NCBI RefSeq assembly: GCF_031180965.1
Contig: NZ_JAPSLH010000007.1
Coordinates: 84,087-148,086, forward strand
Reading direction: 5' to 3'
Origin: Chelativorans sp.
Lineage (GTDB): Bacteria; Pseudomonadota; Alphaproteobacteria; Rhizobiales; Rhizobiaceae
DNA length: 64,000 nt
Below, one piece after another: positions 58,680 to 64,000 of the stretch. A program made the position numbers and the translations under genes. Numbering within the stretch: position 1 is the first letter of the stretch; every line of letters starts with the position of its first letter. The notes beneath the pieces are model-generated. The model was not told the DNA's origin. It searched no databases and saw nothing but the letters and a program-made list of their open reading frames with translations.

Positions 58680-59510
58680 TCAGTTGATGAGGCCGATCTC
58701 GCGCATCTTGGCGACCGAGGCCTCGTCCGGCTCGCCGGTCACGGGCAGGCCGAACAGCGACTGAAACTCGCGGAGCGCCTCGCGGGTTCGCGTGCCCATC
58801 ACGCCGTCCGTTTCCACGGCGTCGTTGCCGAATGCCTTGAGGCCCGCCTGCACGCGGCGGACCAGCGCATCGCCCGCCTCGACGGAGGCGGTCTGCACCT
58901 CGCCTGTCGAGACCTGCGTTGCTTGGGGGCGGCTCTCGGAGGCCGTGGAGGCTTTCGCCTGCGTCGCGCTGCCGGCAAGACCCAGCTGCTGCAGCAGCGC
59001 CGCGTCGATATCGCCATTCGGCTCGAGGCCCACGATCCGCCGGTAAGTCGTGATGGCCGCGCTGGTCTGCGGGCCCGGCAGTCCGTCGATCGGACCGCGA
59101 TAGAGGCTGAGATCGCTCAGCACCGACTGCACCGCCCGCACCGTGGCATCGCCGCCGGCCTCGGGCACGGAGCCGGTGGACTCCGGTGCGGGTTCTGCGG
59201 AAGACTGCTCCTGCTCCGGAGCAGCTGCGCGCTCTTCGCGCGGAGCGGGCCGCGGGGTGGCCTCGGCGGGCAGCTCCGCGCGGGCAAGCCCCGACGCAAG
59301 CACGCGGGTGGACAGGAAAGCGCTTGGATGCACCTGCGGCTGGTAGAAGACCGCGTTGGCGGAAATGAATGCCAGAGAGACCAGAAAGGCCGTCGTGCCG
59401 CCCACCGCCACCGGGTTGCGGGCCACTCCCGCGCCCGCGCTCGAGATTGCGCTGCGCAGCCAGCCTCCGCGACGCCCGCGCGGACTAGGCGGTTTTGCGT
59501 AGCGCGTCAT
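58680..59510 (-). CDS. Membrane-anchored peptidoglycan-binding protein
   Basis: The 276-residue protein has a cytoplasmic basic N-terminus and one membrane helix (about 42-60, VGGTTAFLVSLAFISANAVF). A Pro/Ala/Glu-rich linker leads to two PG_binding_1 domains (about 130-180, VQSVLSDLSLYRGPIDGLPG, and 215-270, VQAGLKAFGNDAVETDGVMG). The ATG at 59510 lies within the 3' end of the kinase gene, a 26-base overlap in another frame; an ATG at 59525 is also possible. It should tether the membrane to peptidoglycan. Tight coupling to a DivJ-like kinase suggests a part in cell-wall-linked signalling or polar placement. Confidence 0.87.
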   Translation of the reverse strand: MTRYAKPPSPRGRRGGWLRSAISSAGAGVARNPVAVGGTTAFLVSLAFISANAVFYQPQVHPSAFLSTRVLASGLARAELPAEATPRPAPREERAAAPEQEQSSAEPAPESTGSVPEAGGDATVRAVQSVLSDLSLYRGPIDGLPGPQTSAAITTYRRIVGLEPNGDIDAALLQQLGLAGSATQAKASTASESRPQATQVSTGEVQTASVEAGDALVRRVQAGLKAFGNDAVETDGVMGTRTREALREFQSLFGLPVTGEPDEASVAKMREIGLIN

Positions 59511-61275
59511 CGTACCAGTCGCCATTCCAGTTCGCCCCGCTTTTTGCGGCCTCTGCCTCCCATTCCGCCCGCTCCTCCGCCGGCAGCACCGGCAATGAGA
59601 CATGGACCCGCGTGCCGGCGCCCGGCGCGCTCTCGATGCTCAAGCCGCCGCCCTGCAGCCGCACCAGCCCCTTCACCAGGGCCAGCCCCAGGCCCGTTCC
59701 CTGATACTGGCGCGTATAGTCGTTACGCACCTGCATGAAAGGCTTCCCGACTCGCTTCAGATCCTCTTCGGAGATGCCGATCCCCGTATCGCTGACGGTG
59801 AATTCCAGGCGGTCGCCGCAGCGCCGCGCGCTGACCTTGACCTCGCCGGCGGGCGTGAATTTAACCGCGTTGGACAGAAGGTTGATCAAGACCTGCTGCA
59901 CCGCCCGGCGGTCGCAATGCACCGTCCCGACATCCTCCGCGATCTCCGTCGCAAGATGAACCGACTTGGCTTCCGCCTGCTGCGCCGTCATGGCCATGCA
60001 CAGGCGCACCGCGTCTTCGAAGCGGAAGGCTTCGGTCTGCAGCGCATAGGCGCCCGACTGCAGCTTCGAAACGTCGAGGATCGCGTTGACGACCGAAAGC
60101 AGGTGGCCGCCCGCCTCGCGGATCAGCTCCACATATTCGCGCTGCTTCCCGTTGGCGAACCTGCCGAACATCTCGTTCGCCAGCACATCGGAAAAGCCGA
60201 CGATCGCATTGAGCGGCGTCCTGAGTTCGTGGCTGACGGAGGCGAGCAATTGGTCGCGCGCCAGCACCGCCATTTCTGCCGTGCGCCGCGCCGAGGCGAG
60301 CGCCTCTTCCAGCGCCGCGGTGGCGGCATCGTCGCGCAGCATGACCAGGAAGCCGCCCTCCCCGGCCTTGCCGAGGAATTCGCATATGAAGCTGCGATAG
60401 GCGGCGTGGCTCGGGATTCCCGGCTCGGCGGGAACGCGGACGCGGACACGCATCGTCCGCGCTTCCGCTCCTTCCCGGAGATCGCTCAGCGCCGACAGCC
60501 AGGCGACCCGGTCGGCAACATGGATCCGGTCGAAGAAACCTGACCCCAGAAGCATTTCCGGCGCGACGCCGAGCAGCGGCTCGGCCCTTCCGGACACGGA
60601 GGTCACTTCCCCCGTCTCCTGCAGCCGAAGGAGAGCGGCGCCGATGATGTCCTCCAGCGCCGGCGCGGGTTCCTCCGCCGCCTCCCGGCGCTCGGTCCCG
60701 AGAACCAGCGGCAGGCGCGCAAGAATGGTCAAGGCATAGGCCAGCGGCACCATCCATTGCCAGGCGGAGGCTGCGGATATGCCGATGGAGAAGAAGGCAG
60801 GCAAGGCTGCGCCGATCGCCAGCGCCGCCGCCGCGGCGGCTATGCCGAAGCCGATCGCCCGCCGCGAACGGCCCACCCATGCCGATTCCAGCGCCAGCGC
60901 CGCGCTCATGGCCGCAAGCGGCGAGGCAAGCCCGCCGCCGGCGGCAAGAAGGAGACCAAGGCAGATTGCGCCAAAGGAAAGGGCGAGCGGCTCGACCATC
61001 CGCCGCTTGGCCGTCGTGATCAGCGCAAAGGGGGCGAGCAGGCCGATGCCGAACACTAGGGCGATGGAGGCAAGCGCGTCCGCCGCGCCGACCCGCCGAA
61101 CGGCGACCTCGGCCGTAGCCAACGCCGCCAGGACCGCGCCGGCGAGCAGAACCTCGACCAGCCGCAGCTGCCGCGCCCGTTCCTCGCCCCCCGTCACGGA
61201 CGGGTGGAGAAGGCGCGCGCAGGCGGCTTTCAGCCCCTGGGGCAAATGGACGGGAAGGGAGGCTTTCGTGCTCAA
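59485..61275 (-). CDS. DivJ-like membrane sensor histidine kinase
   Basis: The 596-residue kinase has about six to seven N-terminal membrane helices (about 38-190), a PAS domain (about 205-320), then HisKA with His349 (ASVSHELRTPLNAIVGFSDV). Next are ILDVSKLQSGAY and a HATPase domain (NLLSNAVKFTP, SDTGIGISEEDL, GTGLGLALVKGLV). Multi-spanning membrane region, PAS and PleC/DivJ-type HisKA is the layout of DivJ, which phosphorylates DivK and PleD to control division in alphaproteobacteria. The name is inferred from layout. It heads an operon with a peptidoglycan-binding protein and DUF1491. Confidence 0.85.
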   Translation of the reverse strand: MSTKASLPVHLPQGLKAACARLLHPSVTGGEERARQLRLVEVLLAGAVLAALATAEVAVRRVGAADALASIALVFGIGLLAPFALITTAKRRMVEPLALSFGAICLGLLLAAGGGLASPLAAMSAALALESAWVGRSRRAIGFGIAAAAAALAIGAALPAFFSIGISAASAWQWMVPLAYALTILARLPLVLGTERREAAEEPAPALEDIIGAALLRLQETGEVTSVSGRAEPLLGVAPEMLLGSGFFDRIHVADRVAWLSALSDLREGAEARTMRVRVRVPAEPGIPSHAAYRSFICEFLGKAGEGGFLVMLRDDAATAALEEALASARRTAEMAVLARDQLLASVSHELRTPLNAIVGFSDVLANEMFGRFANGKQREYVELIREAGGHLLSVVNAILDVSKLQSGAYALQTEAFRFEDAVRLCMAMTAQQAEAKSVHLATEIAEDVGTVHCDRRAVQQVLINLLSNAVKFTPAGEVKVSARRCGDRLEFTVSDTGIGISEEDLKRVGKPFMQVRNDYTRQYQGTGLGLALVKGLVRLQGGGLSIESAPGAGTRVHVSLPVLPAEERAEWEAEAAKSGANWNGDWYDDALRKTA

Positions 61276-61713
61276 TTCGACGCGCTCTGTCTGTCCGCTT
61301 CACCGGGCTCTTCTTCTCGCTCCGACCCTCGCACTCACCCTTTAAGGAAAGGATAAATGGCCCGCATTGGAGGCCGTGCCGAAAGGCCAAAACGCAGCGG
61401 AGCTGCAAGTTCTGCCCGGTTGAATGCTGCCATGGTTAACAAAGGGTCGCCCGGAACCGCGCCTTCGAAGGCAGCGCAACAGCAGGGCTGAAAACGGCCG
61501 AAAAGCGGAATTCAGAGCCTCTCGAACAGCTTAGCTGGTTAGCGAGGGGTAACGAACCCGCTGGGAATCGAGGAGAACTCGATGAAAATGCTGTTTTCCG
61601 GCTTTCTTTACGGATTCGTGGCGAATTTTACGCAATTGATGGAGCGCTCGGGCGCGCGGAGCTTGCCCCCTGAGGCACCTGCGCGCCGCAACGGAATCGG
61701 TGGGAAGAAAGAC
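61276..61713. other. Divergent intergenic region (DivJ-like / DUF5330)
   Basis: About 440 bases including the promoters of both genes. The stretch 61582-61713 is an in-frame upstream extension of DUF5330 with a good ribosome site (GAGGAGAACTCG-ATG) but atypical AT third positions. It is either an N-terminal extension or a leader. Nothing else was recognised. Confidence 0.5.
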
Positions 61714-62076
61714 ATGGGACTTCTTGTCCGCTCAGCAGCGGGGCTTTCCCTTCTGTTCCTGATACTGCCGATCGACGTCGGGGAAACGGCCGGCGAGCAG
61801 CAACAGCAGGTGGGCCCGATCCAGGCCCTCTTCGCCGCGCGTGATGCGGTGCTTGATCTCGCGGGCATTTGCGAGCGCCAGCCGGATGTCTGCGCCACGG
61901 CGAGGGCTGCGCTGGCCACCATTGTCGCAAGGGCGACGGAGGCGGTGCGGCTTGCCCAGTCCGTCGGCGACAGCGGCCAGCCGCCCGAAGCGGCAGTTCT
62001 ACCTGACGCGGCACTGCCCGAGACGGCGCCCGCAATCCCCATCCCGGCGCAGCGCGAGGCTTCGCCGGCCGGCTAG
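61714..62076 (+). CDS. DUF5330 exported protein
   Basis: The 120-residue protein from the ATG at 61714 begins with a signal or anchor (MGLLVRSAAGLSLLFLILPI). The DUF5330 core follows: VGPIQALFAARDAVLDLAGI, CERQPDVCATARAALATI and a Pro/Ala-rich tail. Two Cys in CERQPDVC probably pair. An in-frame ATG at 61582 has the better ribosome site but adds 44 residues not typical of the family. Family members are single-gene periplasmic proteins of Hyphomicrobiales without known function. Confidence 0.75.
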   Translation: MGLLVRSAAGLSLLFLILPIDVGETAGEQQQQVGPIQALFAARDAVLDLAGICERQPDVCATARAALATIVARATEAVRLAQSVGDSGQPPEAAVLPDAALPETAPAIPIPAQREASPAG

Positions 62077-62133
62077 CTGCCACGTGCCGGATTTTTCCGT
62101 GACGCCCCGGCGGTGAGGCACTATATGCGGGCC

Positions 62134-62559
62134 ATGGGCACCAGCATCGAGACGATCCGCGACGACTTCGCCTTCCTGGACGACTGGGAGGAGCGCTACC
62201 GCTATATCATCGAGCTCGGAAACGACGTGCCGGCCTACCCCGAGGCCGCTCGCAACGAGGCCCACAAGGTGCGGGGCTGCGTGAGCCAGGTGTGGCTCTA
62301 CACGGAGATCGGCGAGGGACCGGACCCGGTCATCACCTTCCGCGGCGATTCAGATGCGCATATCGTGCGCGGCCTGGTCGCGATCATGCTGGCGCTGTTC
62401 AGCGGCAGGCGCGCGAGCGAGATCCTCGCCACCGATGCCGAGGAGACGATGCGCACCCTCGGCCTTGACGAGCACCTTACGCCGCAGCGGGCGAACGGGC
62501 TGCGCGCCATGGTCCGCCGCATGAAGGAGGAGGCCAGCGCCGCCATGACGGCGGCGTAG
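62134..62559 (+). CDS. sufE: Cysteine desulfuration protein SufE
   Basis: The 141-residue SufE accepts sulfane sulfur from SufS for iron-sulfur cluster assembly. It opens with DDFAFLDDWEERYRYIIELG; the catalytic Cys49 lies in KVRGCVSQVW. The pattern FRGDSDAHIVRGLVAIMLAL and a C-terminal helix also match. ATG 62134 gives the usual family start; ATG 62125 or GTG 62113 are also in frame. It lies alone, away from other suf genes, which is common in this order. Confidence 0.92.
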   Translation: MGTSIETIRDDFAFLDDWEERYRYIIELGNDVPAYPEAARNEAHKVRGCVSQVWLYTEIGEGPDPVITFRGDSDAHIVRGLVAIMLALFSGRRASEILATDAEETMRTLGLDEHLTPQRANGLRAMVRRMKEEASAAMTAA

Positions 62560-62568
62560 GCTTCCGGT

Positions 62569-63384
62569 TCAGCGCAGGTTCGGCCGGTATCCCTCGGCCC
62601 CCCAATGGAGGATCGCGCGGCGGCGCGGCCGATGCGGCTCGTAGTGGCGGTTGAGCGCGGCAAGCGCCGTCTTCAGGACCACCTTGGCCGAACGCACCGG
62701 CCAGCCGCGCTCCATCTCCACGCGCTCCAGCCCCTTCAGGAAGCAGCACACATCGACCAGCACCCCGGCAAGCTCGGGACCCACGGCGGAAAGCGCGTTG
62801 TCTACCCGCTGGCGCGCGGCGAGCGCCGCGTCGGTCAGGTCGGCAATCCCGTTCTCGCGGCCGTCGCGCCGCCCGCTCGCCACCGCTTCGCTCCAGTTGG
62901 CCCCAAGGCGCGGCATGATCTGCCCGCGCGTATAGTCGGCGCGAAGCCGCTCGCCGGCGCGGAATTCGCCGTCCTCCAGGAACGACTTTCCGTCCCGCAT
63001 GCGCAGGCGCGCAAGCTGCGCCAGCGGCGATTCGGACAGGTTGGCGCGCACGGTCCGCTCGGCGCCGTCAGCAAGGATCCGGCGGGTGCCGATCTCGATC
63101 TGCTGCGCCAGGAAAGGCTCGTCCGGAGCCTGCTCGCGCCTGGCCGAAGCCCTCCCCTCCGGCGAAAGGGTCAGCCGCCCCTCCGCTTCCTCAACGACGC
63201 CGCTGCGCGCCAGTGCCGCGAGCGTCGCCACGGCGGCCGAGATCATCCCGCGCTCGCCGCCGTCAAGGAGCATGGTGCCCTCCTTGGCCGAAGGCCGCGG
63301 CAGGGCTGCGCCGCCGGCGAGGAACCGCACCACGCGCAGCTTCTCTCTCTCGGCGCGCTTCGCATCCATTGAGGACCGCTTCAT
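62569..63384 (-). CDS. DUF6456 protein
   Basis: The 271-residue soluble protein has a winged-helix-like N-terminal half (about 10-75, FLAGGAALPRPSAKEG ... ALARSGVVEEAEGRLTLSPEG). The C-terminal DUF6456 domain (about 125-270) contains SPLAQLARLRMRDGKSFLE, GERLRADYTRGQIMPRLGAN, VCCFLKGLERVEMERGW and KVVLKTALAALNRHY. The start overlaps the stop of the DnaA-domain gene (ATGA), so the two are translationally coupled. This pairing with a DnaA-like DNA-binding protein suggests a DNA-linked role, perhaps regulatory. No activity is known. Confidence 0.82.
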   Translation of the reverse strand: MKRSSMDAKRAEREKLRVVRFLAGGAALPRPSAKEGTMLLDGGERGMISAAVATLAALARSGVVEEAEGRLTLSPEGRASARREQAPDEPFLAQQIEIGTRRILADGAERTVRANLSESPLAQLARLRMRDGKSFLEDGEFRAGERLRADYTRGQIMPRLGANWSEAVASGRRDGRENGIADLTDAALAARQRVDNALSAVGPELAGVLVDVCCFLKGLERVEMERGWPVRSAKVVLKTALAALNRHYEPHRPRRRAILHWGAEGYRPNLR

Positions 63385-63809
63385 CGCAGGACCTCCATGT
63401 GCCGGAATGCCGCCGCCGTCACCTGCTCCGTCATATGGATGATGCGGTCGAAGTCCTCATCGTCGCGCAAGTCCTCGATCGTGTGGCAGGCATGCAGCAC
63501 GGTCGTGCGGTCCCGGCCAAAGCCGCGGCCAATATCGTTCATCGACAGGCGCAGCACCACATGGGCCACATACATGCCCATCTGCCTCACCCGCGCGACC
63601 TCGGTCGAGGATCGGCCTGGCCGCCTCAGCTCCTTTCCGCTGACATTGAAGACCGCGGCGACGATATCCATCACGCATTCGCAGATATCGATCACCCGCT
63701 CATCGCTGACGGGGCTGAGCTTGCGCGGGAACGGACTCTGGGTTCCGAGAAACCCGATCGGCTCCTTATCTGACTGGATTTTTCTTGCGGTGGCTTGCAC
63801 GGAACACAT
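63381..63809 (-). CDS. Stand-alone DnaA domain IV-like DNA-binding protein
   Basis: The 142-residue protein starts best at the ATG at 63809. After a short leader it has a helix-turn-helix domain homologous to the DnaA-box-binding domain IV: ICECVMDIVAAVFNVSGKEL, RVRQMGMYVAHVVLRLSMND and the signature GRDRTTVLHACHTI (98-111). No AAA+ ATPase domain is present. Such proteins could bind DnaA boxes and compete with DnaA, or act as ordinary regulators. A perfect palindrome 14 bases upstream may be its operator. It is coupled to DUF6456 by a four-base overlap. A TTG further upstream in frame is a less likely start. Confidence 0.83.
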   Translation of the reverse strand: MCSVQATARKIQSDKEPIGFLGTQSPFPRKLSPVSDERVIDICECVMDIVAAVFNVSGKELRRPGRSSTEVARVRQMGMYVAHVVLRLSMNDIGRGFGRDRTTVLHACHTIEDLRDDEDFDRIIHMTEQVTAAAFRHMEVLR

Positions 63810-63822
63810 CCCATGTTCGAGA

Positions 63823-63834
63823 GGAATATATTCC
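63823..63834. promoter_or_regulatory. Perfect 12-base palindrome upstream of the DnaA-like gene
   Basis: GGAATATATTCC is an exact inverted repeat in an AT-rich stretch (followed by TTATATCC), 14 bases before the start codon on the minus strand. Its position suits a repressor operator overlapping the promoter or ribosome-binding region, possibly autoregulatory. Confidence 0.5.
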
Positions 63835-64000
63835 TTATATCCAGCCTCGCATGGGGTGTGAACAAAAAGAGAACGAATATTTTTCGACGGTGAGGTCAAG
63901 CCACTGATTCAGCGGCTTCTTTTTTCTTTGGCCCCGGATTTTTGCCCCGAATCTATCCCCACCCCCCGACGCGCGGCGACACTCGCCCTGTCAAAAACAG
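63835..64000. other. Window end, upstream region of the DnaA-like gene
   Basis: The last 165 bases carry the presumed promoter region of the minus-strand operon (GAACAAAAAGAGAACGAATA, CTTCTTTTTTCTTTGG). No gene was recognised. A neighbouring gene may begin beyond the window. Confidence 0.4.

Noticed and set aside
61582..61713. N-terminal extension of DUF5330, or a separate small peptide
   Set aside because: The ribosome site is good, but third-position composition is atypical and the family normally starts at the later ATG. Noted in the intergenic entry instead.

Overview
The window is about 64 kb of GC-rich chromosomal DNA from an alphaproteobacterium. It is most likely a member of the Hyphomicrobiales (Rhizobiales), near Mesorhizobium/Phyllobacteriaceae. 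This rests on the gene order feuN-like/feuP/feuQ - cycHJKL (ccmI,E,F,H) - degP - two-component pair - glnE - PAS kinase, on DivJ/PleC/PdhS-type kinases, and on order-typical small families (DUF1491, DUF2336, DUF5330, DUF6456). No rRNA, tRNA, CRISPR array, integrase or transposase was recognised. No database search was possible, so names rest on motif recognition.

Layout. 1-5.7 kb: the end of an HWE-type kinase/receiver hybrid, a cupin divergent from a LysR regulator, a HisC-like aminotransferase, an LprI-like exported protein, an SDR oxidoreductase and a VOC protein. 5.8-17.5 kb: a leucine-degradation block (ivd, mccB, FlK-like thioesterase, mccA). It is interrupted by an AbrB/PIN toxin-antitoxin pair and by an accessory island at about 10.3-13.5 kb. 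17.6-24.8 kb: small exported proteins, a GST, AMP nucleosidase, a haloacetate-dehalogenase-like hydrolase, a PmtA-like methyltransferase and a membrane EEP-family protein. 25-36 kb: ETF-QO, a UDG-family protein, an XRE regulator with a divergent membrane protein, a DMT transporter, an orphan CoxL-type molybdoenzyme subunit and PepN. 36-52.5 kb: PAS kinase, glnE, a two-component pair, DegP, the complete CcmI-E-F-H haem-ligation operon, a lipoprotein and FeuQ/FeuP with a FeuN-like periplasmic protein. 52.6-64 kb: a frameshifted HTH gene, PBP1A, a DUF1214/DUF1254 pair, DUF2336, DUF1491, a peptidoglycan-binding membrane protein co-transcribed with a DivJ-like kinase, DUF5330, SufE, DUF6456 and a stand-alone DnaA domain IV-like protein.

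The most interesting locus is the three-gene operon at 11133-13512, with ATGA overlaps at both junctions. It encodes a compact CD-NTase/CCA-type nucleotidyltransferase, a DUF6602-type PD-(D/E)XK nuclease-like protein and a DUF4238-like protein. It is visibly AT-richer than its surroundings, sits next to repeat-rich DNA, and lies between the two subunit genes of methylcrotonyl-CoA carboxylase. It reads as a horizontally acquired defence or signalling cassette without a standard CBASS effector. Also notable are a composite palindromic repeat at two convergent gene junctions (24.8 and 29.8 kb), and an imperfect duplication of the amn 3' end flanking the dehalogenase-like gene.

Functionally, Ivd, ETF-QO and MccAB belong together. 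Ivd passes electrons through ETF to ETF-QO and the quinone pool, and MccAB performs the next leucine-catabolic carboxylation. CcmI/E/F/H complete cytochrome c maturation. DegP, two OmpR-type systems, FeuN/P/Q, PBP1A and the DivJ-like kinase form an envelope and cell-cycle control neighbourhood.
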